This document shows, piece after piece, positions 1 through 10,532 of a DNA stretch of 48,479 bases (position 1 is the first letter of the stretch; each line of letters begins with the position of its first letter). This DNA comes from Salisapilia sapeloensis. Lineage: Eukaryota > Oomycota > Peronosporomycetes > Peronosporales > Salisapiliaceae. The DNA lies in the NCBI GenBank assembly GCA_023334545.1, contig JAADVB010000142.1:1-48479 (forward strand), written 5' to 3'. Position numbers and translations under genes: made by a program. Below the pieces are notes generated by a model that did no database searches, was not told the DNA's origin, and saw only the letters and a program-made list of their open reading frames with translations.

Positions 1-280
1 AAATTCTGACCTGATTCGCAAGCGATGCGGTGGTTCAAGTGTCAGCGATTTCGCTGACCAAAGTGATCGGGAGGAGTCTCAGAGCGGGAGGGACAGAAAA
101 TGTTGACAAAAGCAGGCGGTATTCTCGCCCGCCACAATGGCCGACCGAGGTCCGCTTCGATTTGGGGGATGTAACGTCTTGTCTCATGAGTCCGGTTCGA
201 TAGAATTGTAATCTGCCCTAATTTATACGTTTGCTAATCTGCGCACTCGACACTAAACATCAAAAGAAAAGAATTTCGAC

Positions 281-913
281 ATGCCGGCGTATCATTCGGC
301 GTTCAATGAGACCAAAGCGGCAGAAGTCTGCGGATGTGCGCTTTTGCCACTGAAGACCAAGTCGAGAGGTCCAGCCCCACCAGCTCCTGATGACCAGGAA
401 GATGTCGCCGACGAAATATTGCGCCTCTTTCGGGCGAATGTGCTCTTTACGAACTACGAGATCAAAGGGGAAGCCGATCGTGTCCTCATCTACGGCACTT
501 TGTTCACACATTTGTGTCTAAAGAAACTGGATAAATGCAACTCCAAGACTGATGGTATCTCCTTGCTTGCTACTCTATGAATGTGCATTATTAACGTACT
601 TCGTAGCGGTTCGTATCTTACAGCAGACTGCTGCGGATACCTTTGCGATTCCTGGTGACGCCAACTTCCCTCTTGGTGGTATGGTTCGTGCTCCCACAAG
701 TGCCAATGAAGCTGGTAGGCTCACACCTCTTCCATATACAACTTGAATCCATCTCACTCTCTTCTTATAGAAACGATTCGAGGGTACTTTAAGCAACTTC
801 GAGAATGCATTGCCTACCGCTTACCCGAGCTCGTCTTTGCCGACGGGTCTCGAAGCAAGTGGTGGATGCTATTTGCCAAACGAAAGTTCATGAACAAGGA
901 ACTCCAACGCTAA
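281..913 (+). CDS. ARPC3: Actin-related protein 2/3 complex subunit 3 (ARPC3, p21-Arc)
   Basis: ARPC3 is a small structural subunit of the Arp2/3 complex, which nucleates branched actin filaments in the cytoplasm. I model three exons: 281-554, 607-714 and 771-913, giving 174 residues, close to the usual ~178. The start MPAYHS, the block NYEIKGEADRVLIYGTLF, the KKLDKCNSK stretch, FAIPGD.NFPLGG and the C-terminal SKWW...KRKFMNK are all family hallmarks. Both introns (52 and 56 nt) are GT-AG and phase 1; the acceptor at 606 was chosen because the later AGs at 623 and 626 break the frame. The gene converges on COPE, with 61 bp between the two stop codons. The ATG at 281 matches the conserved family N-terminus, so the start is secure. 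Confidence 0.95.
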
Positions 914-974
914 GAGAGTTACTTTCTTTTCTTTCCTAGAAGCAAAGAAAAAGAAATTGCCATTTTCCATTCTC

Positions 975-1850
975 TTAAGCAAATCCAGCCGCCAAACGTT
1001 CAAAGTCTGCTTCCAATTGACGATAGTTGGTTACCCATGCATTGCTAGGATTCTGTTGTTCCAATCGAGAGAGATACGTATCCGTCGGTTTGTTCAAGTG
1101 CGTATTGACAACGATCAGATTTAGTAGCGTATCTTCATTCGATGAATCCTTGTCAAATGCTTCCATCAGTAGTCGCTCCGCTTCCACATAATTGTTTAAT
1201 GCCATGTACGCCGCGGCAGCTCCGTTCAAAAGTAATGGCGTCGTTCCAAATCGATCACCAAGCTCCTGGAAATGCATCGTCGCTTCATCCGCAGCCTCTC
1301 CTCCGCGTTGCACGAGACACCACGCATGTGCCAGTTGAGTCAAAGTCGAATCTTCTTCCATTTGCTGCATCTCCGCGACGATTTTCAACGCCAGATCACT
1401 TCGTTCCATCTGCAAGTACAAGTTGACCATGTAGAGCTTATGCTCAAGACCTCCCCCACGCGTAAGCATCGAAAGCGCATTCGAAAGCTTGTTCATCTTG
1501 AGAAACATGATACCTGCGAAAAGCAGCAAGTGCGGGTTTTCAGCACTCGATGGATCTTGTTGCCACTCGTTCAACGTCAGCTCTACCATTTCTGGATCCG
1601 CTTGACCGCTCAGGAACGTCGCGAAGAGACGCAAAGCACTTAACGCGACAGAAGATGTGCTTTCAGGGATCGCACCTAGTACCTGATCGGTCTGACCGAG
1701 TGCGAGTTGCGCCCGGAGGACGTACAAGTCACGTTCACTCTGCATCGCCTCCGAGAGATGACCTAGCATACTCCCTTCACTCACTGCGTTTCGGTAGTTC
1801 CCCACATAAAACTGATTCTTTAGCGTAAATAGCTCATCCGGTTCCGCCAT
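975..1850 (-). CDS. COPE: Coatomer subunit epsilon (epsilon-COP)
   Basis: Epsilon-COP is a subunit of the COPI coat that returns vesicles from Golgi to ER. This is a single intronless ORF of 291 residues, the normal family length. The N-terminus MAEPDELFTLKNQFYVGNY matches the family start, and the rest is a helical TPR-like solenoid. Recognisable blocks are the LYVLRAQLALGQ segment near residue 45, HAWCLVQRGGEAADEA near 180, and the LLNGAAAAYMALNNYVEAE repeat near 215. The ATG at 1850 lies 132 bp from the divergent LEO1 start, so the two probably share a promoter region. Confidence 0.95.
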   Translation of the reverse strand: MAEPDELFTLKNQFYVGNYRNAVSEGSMLGHLSEAMQSERDLYVLRAQLALGQTDQVLGAIPESTSSVALSALRLFATFLSGQADPEMVELTLNEWQQDPSSAENPHLLLFAGIMFLKMNKLSNALSMLTRGGGLEHKLYMVNLYLQMERSDLALKIVAEMQQMEEDSTLTQLAHAWCLVQRGGEAADEATMHFQELGDRFGTTPLLLNGAAAAYMALNNYVEAERLLMEAFDKDSSNEDTLLNLIVVNTHLNKPTDTYLSRLEQQNPSNAWVTNYRQLEADFERLAAGFA

Positions 1851-1982
1851 CCTGCTTCGTGTCGTTTATGATCTCGAGAGGAGTCGAGATGATAGTACGC
1901 ATATGGCATCGTCTCATAATTCACTTGATCTAATTATACATATAGTCAGAAACGCCATCACACGGTCGATAAGGAGCTCGAG

Positions 1983-3397
1983 ATGTCATCGCCCGAGGCC
2001 GGTAGCAGTAGTAGCGACGAGGAAGAGTTTAATGCTCAAACGGGGGCGACTTCTACGGAGCCAAAGGAGGAAGGATCATCGTCGGCACAGACTGATGGAG
2101 CGACAAAAGCGAGTGGAGTAGCTGAGCCATCGGAATCCACGAAAGGAGGCGAGTCGAAAGGAGCTAGTGACGACGATGAGGATGACGCGAAAGGATCGGA
2201 AGGTCCGAGTAAAGATAATGAGATGGCAGATCTCTTTGGTTCCGACTATGATTCGGAAGAAGAGGAGTTCAAGGCTTCTGGTGTGAAAGAGTCGCCTGTG
2301 CCAGAAGACATGCGAGCGGCGACGGAACTGTATGCAGATGAAACGACAGACCATGTTGGTGGCCACTCGAGTGAAATGTGGCTTCCCAAAACACCCAAAG
2401 CGAATAAAGGAGCTGCCTACTATGTTTGCAAGATGCCGAATATCTTGCGTCTCGTGCCAGAAGCGTATACGAAGCAATCGATTCAGGAAGAGACTAGGAA
2501 CCAGTCAGACGAGTCCATCTACCGCAATTACGTCCGATGGAGGTATCCATCTCATCATACTCGTGTCCATGATTTATACTCATAGCTAGTCTAGATATCA
2601 ACGCGATGAAGATGGTCATGTAAAGTTAGATCCAGAGACGCAAAAGCCACTTCGAGAGAGCAACACCAAGGTCGTGCAATGGGAAGATGGCACGCTAACC
2701 ATGTTCGTCGGTAAAGAGGCGCTCAATATGTCTCGCCAACCACTCGCTAACTCGTTCCTTTACGCACAAGAAGTACATTTACATATCGTTACATCTACAT
2801 CCCTTTCTAACAGTTGCTCAGGTCGCAAGTGATCGTCCGGATGTAGATGACTCGCAAGCTGTGCGTGAGACCGTGTTGGAATCGCACAGTCAGCTCGATC
2901 ATAAGTTCACCATCCGTCCCATGACGACATCCTCCAAGTCCCACAAGCGTCTGACGATGTCCATGCGAGCGCAACATAACAAGGGTGTGCAAAAAGTTAA
3001 GGAGTACATCTCTGAAATGGATGGCGATCGAGAGCAGGCACAACGAGCGAAGATCAATGACGACCGACTGCGTCTTCAGAATCGGAAGAAGGCGAAGCAG
3101 ACATACGAGTACGATCGAGACCGGTCGTCTCGAATGGACGCTTCATTCCTCGAAGAAGGCATCGAGTATGAAGAAGGCGAGAGCGTTGCAGCCATTAAAG
3201 AGCAGTTTGGTGGTCGCAGTGGTCGAAAAGCTCCGAAGAAGCATGCGAAAGAACCTTTGGGAGGAGGCTTTGATGACTACAGTCGTCGTCGTGAAGTCGA
3301 GTCTGAAAGTGAAGACGAGAGTGAACAAGAGGAGGAGGAAGAGGAGGAAGAGATGGTCTTTCGCAGCAATAAGAAGCGTCGGACGGTCGAAGACTAA
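1983..3397 (+). CDS. LEO1: LEO1, subunit of the Paf1 transcription elongation complex
   Basis: LEO1 belongs to the nuclear Paf1 complex, which travels with RNA polymerase II and promotes elongation and histone modification. Three exons, 1983-2542, 2595-2772 and 2822-3397, encode 437 residues. The first third is Ser/Glu/Asp-rich and acidic and ends in DLFGSDYDSEEEE. The Leo1 core covers roughly residues 135-300, including MPNILRLVPEAY, NTKVVQWEDGTLTMFVGKE across exon 2, and the FTIRPMTTSS/HKRLTMS region. The tail is basic, then acidic (EEEEEEEE), then a KKRR nuclear-type motif. Introns are 52 nt (phase 2) and 49 nt (phase 0). The stop is only 33 bp from the stop of the convergent REX1-type gene. 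Confidence 0.93.
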
Positions 3398-3430
3398 GTC
3401 AAATGAAAACGTTGACGAAATACGAGTGTT

Positions 3431-6031
3431 TTAGTTTTGCGACAGGAAGACACAACTATCCATAGCGCCTCGGAATGCATCATTCGAAGCTTCTTGCATG
3501 TCCGGTGTCCATGGACTCTGCTCATCCTTCCACTTGGATCTCGTACGCAGGCCACGCAAGTACGCTAGCATCGCCAAGTCACTTTGCGGCACGACGACCG
3601 TTAGCACGTCTTTCACTTGCTCTTGTACCTTGGTTAAAAAGTCATTCACGGTCGTAGCAAACGTCTTTTGTCTTGTCATCCATGACACGTGGTCTTGAAT
3701 GAACTGCGTGGACAGGTCGAAGCTACTTTCTCCATCCACTTCTACCCAGCACAAGTCTTCTTTTTGTAAAGATGATACGACCTTTGTCTCTAATGCTTGT
3801 AAACTACTACACTCTTCTACATTGGACACAGTACCGCCGACCATTTTGGTCGCATGGACAAATGGACTTTGCGTATGTGCTCGTAAATCTCCATGTGAAT
3901 ATCGTTGCCATGGCTTCCCACCAACACGTTGGTTCCCACTCTCTTCCGTCGACGTGTACTGGTACTTGAGTAACGTCATCTTTTTCCCGTCCTCTTCCAA
4001 CTTACTCGGCAGAGCGTCAAAAGCACTGGAGACAAAGGATGTTTCTGGGATACCATAGGAAGGCCCTCGTCGTACCTTTCGTAGCAGAAGTTCCATGGCA
4101 GCAATCGCATCTTCGGCCGAGTCATGCCCGTCCTGAAGCTTCGTCTGAATATCTTTTTGCAAATATGTTTTCGTCAAGTACTTGAGAGACGGACGGAATG
4201 GGAAACCGCGTTGGTGAGGATACAAAATGGATGTATCGGCAATCGTAACGTGGACCAGCCTCAAAGCACGTAGATCACTCGATAACGAATGTCCGACGAG
4301 GATCGTGTCGGAGAATAGATACTCCGTAGTCAAGTCACGCTGGACGTCTGCTAGCGTATGTGTCGCTGTCTCCAGCATCTCTGGCGTGATACCACTGTAC
4401 TCTGTATGGTAGTTAAGTATCGTGCTATGAGGCTTCACTAGTTGGTCGTACGCGACTCGACCGAGCGCATCCACGACCGTCACGCGTGTAAGTTCCATAC
4501 CAAGATCCGTCTCACACATCTCACAGTCAATCGCGTACACAACGTCAGCTGCACTAGTGTCTGGTCGCGCTTGTGTCTCGACAAACTTGTCCATCGTATA
4601 GTTCCTCGTAGATGTGTTCAATGCTTGCTGCTCGACTTTCACATCGACAGGAAAGCCATGCTGCTTCAATTCATCCATGGACAAGATAAAGTACTCGAAC
4701 GTCTTTCGGTCTTTCAAATCGACTTCCTTGTCTTCATCGACGCTTGTAGTTACATCAGGTGTCGTACGGATGATAGCACCGTCCGCATCACGCGCAACAT
4801 CTACTGCCGTCGCCTTGACGAGAGACAATCGGATCGATCGTGGTTTGCTCGTACCTGCTATTTGTTGCTTCGATGCCAAGTGCTCTGGTGTCTCTTTTGC
4901 ATATTGTAGATCCAGTTGCGGATCTGTAGTAAAGTATCGCATCGATCTATCTTCACTCTGGAGGACGTCGAGTGTATAGTCTTCGTCATTCTCTTCTGCA
5001 ACAACAGCTCCCTCGCCTTTCGACCCACTGACGAGTTTCTGCCATTTTAAGTGCAAGAGGTCTCCGTCGACTTGCCACGTACCACCCAAAGGCTGGCTTT
5101 TTCTAGTAAAAGTTCCTTGAGGACGTAGGATGAGTTCATCTGTGTATCCGTACGAATGCACGAAGAGGAATGTGAGTTCATGTGCATAGAATAACTCGTC
5201 GACGGACTTGTCATTGACGTGTACGGATGGCTTGGGGTATCGATAGATCAGTTCAGGTAGTGGTGTCTCCACTCTCTTCGCCTGATCCTTCTTCATTAAT
5301 GTACATGGCATACTGGTACAATTATCAAAGAACGACAAATCTTTTCGATACTTTTGAAGGACAGACGGATGGAAGTTGCTGAGTAAGACGACGCAGACTT
5401 TACGTGGCAAGGGCTTGTTTGGACAGAGAGACGGCATCAAGTATGGACTGATGCGTCCCTTTTCTTCTTCCTCACCACCATTGCTATCGAGAAGACTGCC
5501 GGTTACGATACTTTGGATATCTTCGGCATGTAAACGAGTTCGACGTTGCGTCATGGACTCCATCCACGTATCAAAATCCAGTAGTACTTGACTGCTTGGA
5601 CTCTGACGAGGAAATTGAACGATCAAGTCTGGATTATACGCTGTAACTTGGCTTGGTTGCTGCTTTCGTGGAGGTGCAGAAGGCATGGGTGGCTGCTGAT
5701 GGTTGCTCGAACGGCCATGATAGCCTGCTTGAGGGTACTGTTGATAAGCTGCAAATTGGCCTTGCTGCTGATGCTGATATCTCATGTTTGGCTGTGACGA
5801 TGGAGGCTCAATCATCGTATGGGGTCGCTTTCGAGGAACGTAAGTTGCATCATAATCGTTGGCTCCCGGAGCTGCTTCATTGGGAGGAGGAACAGGAGGC
5901 AACGGCGGTGCTTTTAGACTACCGCTGTCGACTAAAGGAGCTTGTGTCAATGAAGCACTTGATGGAGGCGCTATAGGTGCTTCTTGGACCTCTCCAATCT
6001 CCAGAATCTCACCCTCTTCCTCACTACTCAT
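3431..6031 (-). CDS. REX1-type 3'-5' RNA exonuclease (DEDDh family)
   Basis: An intronless ORF of 866 residues. The exonuclease domain lies at about residues 498-650 and shows the DEDDh motifs: Exo I in YAIDCEMCET, Exo II in GHSLSSDLRALRL, and Exo III in HDSAEDAIAAMELL, with the catalytic His and Asp present. This is the Rex1/REXO1 subgroup, which in other eukaryotes trims 3' ends of 5S rRNA, tRNAs and other small RNAs in the nucleus. The N-terminal 150 residues are Pro/Gln-rich and low complexity. About 200 residues after the exonuclease domain have no fold I recognise. A REXO5-like assignment is also possible; exonuclease activity is well supported, the exact substrate is not. Confidence 0.88.
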   Translation of the reverse strand: MSSEEEGEILEIGEVQEAPIAPPSSASLTQAPLVDSGSLKAPPLPPVPPPNEAAPGANDYDATYVPRKRPHTMIEPPSSQPNMRYQHQQQGQFAAYQQYPQAGYHGRSSNHQQPPMPSAPPRKQQPSQVTAYNPDLIVQFPRQSPSSQVLLDFDTWMESMTQRRTRLHAEDIQSIVTGSLLDSNGGEEEEKGRISPYLMPSLCPNKPLPRKVCVVLLSNFHPSVLQKYRKDLSFFDNCTSMPCTLMKKDQAKRVETPLPELIYRYPKPSVHVNDKSVDELFYAHELTFLFVHSYGYTDELILRPQGTFTRKSQPLGGTWQVDGDLLHLKWQKLVSGSKGEGAVVAEENDEDYTLDVLQSEDRSMRYFTTDPQLDLQYAKETPEHLASKQQIAGTSKPRSIRLSLVKATAVDVARDADGAIIRTTPDVTTSVDEDKEVDLKDRKTFEYFILSMDELKQHGFPVDVKVEQQALNTSTRNYTMDKFVETQARPDTSAADVVYAIDCEMCETDLGMELTRVTVVDALGRVAYDQLVKPHSTILNYHTEYSGITPEMLETATHTLADVQRDLTTEYLFSDTILVGHSLSSDLRALRLVHVTIADTSILYPHQRGFPFRPSLKYLTKTYLQKDIQTKLQDGHDSAEDAIAAMELLLRKVRRGPSYGIPETSFVSSAFDALPSKLEEDGKKMTLLKYQYTSTEESGNQRVGGKPWQRYSHGDLRAHTQSPFVHATKMVGGTVSNVEECSSLQALETKVVSSLQKEDLCWVEVDGESSFDLSTQFIQDHVSWMTRQKTFATTVNDFLTKVQEQVKDVLTVVVPQSDLAMLAYLRGLRTRSKWKDEQSPWTPDMQEASNDAFRGAMDSCVFLSQN

Positions 6032-7094
6032 ACTTGTCTTGCTTTGGATGCTACGGGTCGATCTAGAATATTGGTATGAATATTACACGTGATTTTTGTA
6101 TTATATATGCATATTATTTGGAGACGGATATGGCCTTTTATGCAACTCGTACAAGCTGCTTTATGCACCATGTTCCAGCTTTCTTTGCTTCGTATCGAGT
6201 CTGTAGTTAATAGCTTTTCATGTTTATCGATCATTTAAGTAGCAAAAATGCATATTCCTTTGTCGCTTGGGTCGAGGATGTCCTCATCAAAACTGGAGTT
6301 GGAGGTTATCAACAAATACTCACTGGAAGTAGAGAAGTGTCTTGGTATATTCTCTTCATGGGAGATGCCTAGATAAGTACAATTTCGGGAGTATTGCACG
6401 CTGTATGAACATCTATTCAATTAGACTCGCTTCGGTATTAATTTGCGACAAAAGTGTATATTTAATACTGAAGATAGGCTGTCGAAGCGAACCGGTAACT
6501 TGGTTGTCGTCTGCGTGCTAAATGTATAGAAGTTCCAGTAAAGCTCGGCAACAAAGTCTATCAACACCAATGCTATTTTCAGACGGTAAGATCGTAATTA
6601 TAGGAAATAGCAATGCTCAACTATCATCGTGTATTAATCAGAAAGAAGCATGTAAACGGCATCATCACAGTACTGCGATCTAGAGATTCCGCGTCATCCA
6701 GTGTAATTTATTGTTTAAAATAAATCATTCCCATCAAGCTTGCGTTAGCTCGTGCCATATTTCTTACGCTACTATTGTTATACAAATGCATCCAAGTCAA
6801 CGATGTACATGCACATCTAGTAGATAGCAGCAATTAGAAAGCTTGGTAGTGCAATCACATCAAAGCAGTTCGTTCCTGCTTCTGCTTTCAACTCATATAT
6901 TGTTCATTTTTACTCTCTTACAATAATATGTCCTGCAAGCTGTAGGCCGAACTAATCTTCATAAGGTACACCCGTTTCAAGTTCGCCACATAAGAAACGC
7001 GATCTATTTATGGAAGTTTGGAAACGGACAATAACACAAGCTCTTAGATCTCCCCGCACTTTTGCAAGTGAGTTCAGCTTAAACCATTAAAAGC
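6032..7094. other. AT-rich intergenic spacer, no gene recognised
   Basis: About 1.06 kb between the divergent REX1-type gene and the membrane-protein gene. It is visibly richer in A/T than its neighbours. Open frames are short (under 70 codons), mutually inconsistent, and none resembles a family I know. No tRNA-like cloverleaf was seen. It presumably holds both promoters. Confidence 0.6.
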
Positions 7095-9215
7095 ATGCTT
7101 CGTGTCAAAAGCGTTGCGCCATACTCCAACGGTGATGAATCACATGTGCAGTCGGATTCTTCCGATAACCCCCGGCAGAAGCTAACCAAGTTAGAAGTAG
7201 CTGGAGCACTGTACAATCTTTTTCTTTGGGTTTTCATTGCCTTTTTAGTTGTATCACAAATGCTTACTCCTATTTGGCAAGCCGGCACGGTGTCTACAAA
7301 GGTAAACTCTGGAAGCGACGTATCTCTTGGACCACAACAAATTGTTGATACAGTAAATGCACCCTACACTGATCGCTCAGTCGTTTGCATTAAAGAAGGT
7401 TGCTCATTTCATGCAATCCAAGTTAACGACGCTTTGGAAGACACAAGGACAAAAGTTTTTGATACGACAGGCGAATACATTGGAGGTTACCGAATGATGA
7501 ATCGCTCGGGAATGACGCTCTCGCCGATAGCCCAAAACTTTTACGACAGTACGTGTACAGTCATTAATGAGACTATTGATGGGATCATAGGTAGCTGTGA
7601 AGCACTAGGTTACACCAAACTTAATCGGACTGGTGTAAAAATCATTCGTGGCACTGAAAACAGCGTTACGAATTTAATACCACACGTACTTCCAATAGTG
7701 ATGATACCTATTACTGATAACCTTGAGAGCGCAAAATATGTTATTCCTGGTGAAGATGGGCATTCTTGCATGTTTCGATTGTCCGGTTTATATACCGCTA
7801 CTTCAGACGAGAAGGCCATTCTATATGGAGTTAGTAGAGATGATCGAGACCACAAGACGCAAGAGTTTCTGGGTCGTTACGGTGGTGAATGGAGAAATGG
7901 CTGGTACCATGACAAGCAAGGAATGAAGTGGTATTCAGACGTAATTAGTTCTAAGCCTAATAGCTCCGTAGGGGCTTTCAGACGACAATTCGATACCATT
8001 CGTAACAAAGAACTGGAAGTGGTGGATGGTTGGGACCAGTGGGAATTGCAACGAGTTTTGCGAACTTGGAGTAAAAGCCTTCAAATGCTTATTCAAGTGG
8101 TTCAAGCAGAAGAAGTATTAATTGCAAACGGTTACCGATATGGATTCTCGAATCTCAAATTCGTTATGCTTAATACAACTCTCAGTGTATACGACATCTA
8201 CATGTTTATATCCAGCTTGTCAATAATTTGGCTTCTTACGCGGTGGATGGTTTTAATGGTAGCGCTTTACAACGGTTATCGCAAAGGGCATACTCGGTGG
8301 CACAACGCAAAGATAGGCGGTATTGCGTGTTCCTTTGGAATTAACTTCATCCCATTTACGATGATTCCCAGGCTGCCTCAGATAGCAGCAAGCTTCTGGA
8401 CTATCGGCTGCCGATTTCAAGGGAATCAGTCAGTCCTTGCAGATGCATGGTTTGTGATGTATCCTTCCATTGTCGATTTCGTGCTGCTTACGTTCAGTTT
8501 TATCAACATTACTGGCAGATTGATTAGAAGACGCGTTTCAGATGCATTTGTTGGGCCTGCCATTTACCTTCTATCTCTACTCCACTTACTTCGTAACGAG
8601 ATCCAATTTTTAGAAGGTTTCGGCCTTGCGAGTGGCGTGCCAAACATGGTATCCTCCGACGAAGTGGACAACATGACAATACTTCAATCGTTATCTTATG
8701 ACATGACTATGCGACTAAATGGTCGTGTCCTCGGTATATTTGTTCTAAAGATTGGAATAATTACACTCTGCGTTTCTTCTCTTCTATTCAGTGAAAAAAT
8801 CATAAAGCGTGTTCCACCGGATGCGTCTATGCCCCCATCACGTGCTGAAGCCTCTCTTGCTCTCAACGCGTACAACATCGGTGGACTCGGCCGATCTTCC
8901 TTATACAACGAAATGGTCAGAACGAGTGAAAGTCAAGTAAAAACTTATCAACTTAGTGCTTACGAACTCGGTCGTATGAATTATGTCGTTTTCGGAGATC
9001 AATTTTTATTAACGTGGAGTGACTGGAGTATCATTACGGCCATCAGGCCGCTCAAGTTATTTTACAGGTATTGGAACCACCGTGTTACTGTATATCAAGT
9101 GGAAATGAAAGACGGTGTCTACTTTATATCGCGAAATCCCGCACTGAAGCGACTTGATGATCCGAAATTGCTAGCAATACCGTGGTGGAAAATTGACCTT
9201 CGATCACTTGGTTGA
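7095..9215 (+). CDS. Multipass membrane protein of unknown function, large N-glycosylated loop
   Basis: A single 706-residue ORF starting with ATG at 7095. I do not recognise a named domain. One hydrophobic segment lies near residues 33-58 (LFLWVFIAFLVVSQML). A loop of about 300 residues follows with several N-x-S/T sequons (NRSG, NETI, NRTG, NSSV) and spaced cysteines. Then come about five hydrophobic segments near 366-392, 410-436, 453-475, 488-502 and 547-566, and a cytosolic-looking tail of about 140 residues containing YELGRMNYVVFGD. The topology suggests a surface or endomembrane protein with a lumenal/extracellular domain between the first two helices. Gene-size membrane proteins of this layout are common in oomycetes, but that comparison is from memory. 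Function unknown. Confidence 0.8.
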   Translation: MLRVKSVAPYSNGDESHVQSDSSDNPRQKLTKLEVAGALYNLFLWVFIAFLVVSQMLTPIWQAGTVSTKVNSGSDVSLGPQQIVDTVNAPYTDRSVVCIKEGCSFHAIQVNDALEDTRTKVFDTTGEYIGGYRMMNRSGMTLSPIAQNFYDSTCTVINETIDGIIGSCEALGYTKLNRTGVKIIRGTENSVTNLIPHVLPIVMIPITDNLESAKYVIPGEDGHSCMFRLSGLYTATSDEKAILYGVSRDDRDHKTQEFLGRYGGEWRNGWYHDKQGMKWYSDVISSKPNSSVGAFRRQFDTIRNKELEVVDGWDQWELQRVLRTWSKSLQMLIQVVQAEEVLIANGYRYGFSNLKFVMLNTTLSVYDIYMFISSLSIIWLLTRWMVLMVALYNGYRKGHTRWHNAKIGGIACSFGINFIPFTMIPRLPQIAASFWTIGCRFQGNQSVLADAWFVMYPSIVDFVLLTFSFINITGRLIRRRVSDAFVGPAIYLLSLLHLLRNEIQFLEGFGLASGVPNMVSSDEVDNMTILQSLSYDMTMRLNGRVLGIFVLKIGIITLCVSSLLFSEKIIKRVPPDASMPPSRAEASLALNAYNIGGLGRSSLYNEMVRTSESQVKTYQLSAYELGRMNYVVFGDQFLLTWSDWSIITAIRPLKLFYRYWNHRVTVYQVEMKDGVYFISRNPALKRLDDPKLLAIPWWKIDLRSLG

Positions 9216-9461
9216 TATGAGCTTTAAACGAGATGTGCTATCGGTACTACTCCGGACGCTTTAAAGCTTTGGGCACAGCGCCAAGAAAATTAATTCAAAT
9301 GAGATCAATCGATTCTTTCATGCAAACCAAGCTAATACATTGAACGTTTAGAAAAGTAAAAGTGCACGTTATACAAGCCCTTCATTAGCCGTTCCCTATC
9401 GCAGTGCTTCTGTCGTTCGAAACGCTGCAAATCCTTCCAAATTTCCATGCATACATATACT

Positions 9462-10532
9462 TCATGGAGTTGGCTCCGATCCAGATTGGACTGTCGGAGA
9501 TACAGCAAATGAGCTGCTTTCGGATTTTTCTGATAAGCTGCGCACTTGTTGTACAACGTGCTGCATTAACTCTTCCGTGGAACGAATGATGCCTGGTATA
9601 GCACCGAGTGCCATAATGTTGGCGTTCGTTCCTGCAACAGCTTTTGGTAATTCGTGGACCGTGAGTTCCTTGGACAGCTTCTTGATGTCCTTGAGCTGGT
9701 TTACTAGAGCCGATGATTCCTTGTACAGAGTTTGAGCTTGTTCAACAAGTTTTGGTACCAATTTCACTGCCTCTTGAATCGTGTCTTGAAGTGAAGATAC
9801 ACCTCTCCACATCATTTGAGCTGGAGGTGATAGCTTGTCTTCATCGAGTACATTTCCAAAGTCAAGCTCAAATGACCCGTCTTCCGTCGTGGAAATTTCA
9901 ACATCCGACAGTCCGAGGTTGGCCAGCTCTTCCATTAAATACTGGAAAGCTGTGGCTAGACTTGGTAATTCAGACTGCTGCGCAATAAGTGCGCGCCGCA
10001 ACTTGAAAATGGAGATATTTACGTCACGAATAGCGAGCTTTTGGGCAGTCTTATCACCTTTTAAGAAGACATAACCACGATCACACTCAAAGTCCGATCG
10101 TTTGTCTTTCGATGCTGCGCTGAGAGACGAATTCAAGGTGGCCACTGCGAGTTGGCATGTCATCAACAAGTCGTTTACAGCGGGGAATTTCTTCTTAAGC
10201 GCTTGAACTTCATCGCTGCCCATCACTTTTTCCTCCTTTTCATTAAAGTTCCACAGCTCTAGCTCCACTCCACCGTCCTTGGACTTAACAGGCCGAACCA
10301 TGGTTGAGCCACGTGAGGCTGCAGCCGCCGAGATGAGAGCTTCTTCACATTCATAGATTTTATTATGAATGTTCACGAGTTGGTTGAGTGGATCGCTTGC
10401 GCTTGTAAAGAACTTGTCAAAGCTCTTAATCTTAGTCACACGCAGCGCGATACTTTCCAAAGTCTTATCTGCGGGGTCGCGAGGAGTGTGCACATCGCCT
10501 GTTAAGCACATGCTAGAACAAGTTTGGCCCAT
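9462..10532 (-). CDS. Unknown helical protein with predicted N-myristoylation/palmitoylation start
   Basis: A 356-residue protein that I place from the ATG at 10532. The open frame extends further upstream, but only with a non-ATG (TTG) beginning. The chosen start gives MGQTCSSMC: Gly2 and Ser6 fit the N-myristoyltransferase motif, and Cys5 and Cys9 fit nearby palmitoylation. The ATG also sits in a good context (ACCATGG). The body is largely helical and soluble, with amphipathic stretches (residues ~230-345) and no membrane span or domain I recognise. The likely site is the inner face of a membrane. It converges on the membrane-protein gene to its left (246 bp gap). Function unknown. Confidence 0.75.
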   Translation of the reverse strand: MGQTCSSMCLTGDVHTPRDPADKTLESIALRVTKIKSFDKFFTSASDPLNQLVNIHNKIYECEEALISAAAASRGSTMVRPVKSKDGGVELELWNFNEKEEKVMGSDEVQALKKKFPAVNDLLMTCQLAVATLNSSLSAASKDKRSDFECDRGYVFLKGDKTAQKLAIRDVNISIFKLRRALIAQQSELPSLATAFQYLMEELANLGLSDVEISTTEDGSFELDFGNVLDEDKLSPPAQMMWRGVSSLQDTIQEAVKLVPKLVEQAQTLYKESSALVNQLKDIKKLSKELTVHELPKAVAGTNANIMALGAIPGIIRSTEELMQHVVQQVRSLSEKSESSSFAVSPTVQSGSEPTP

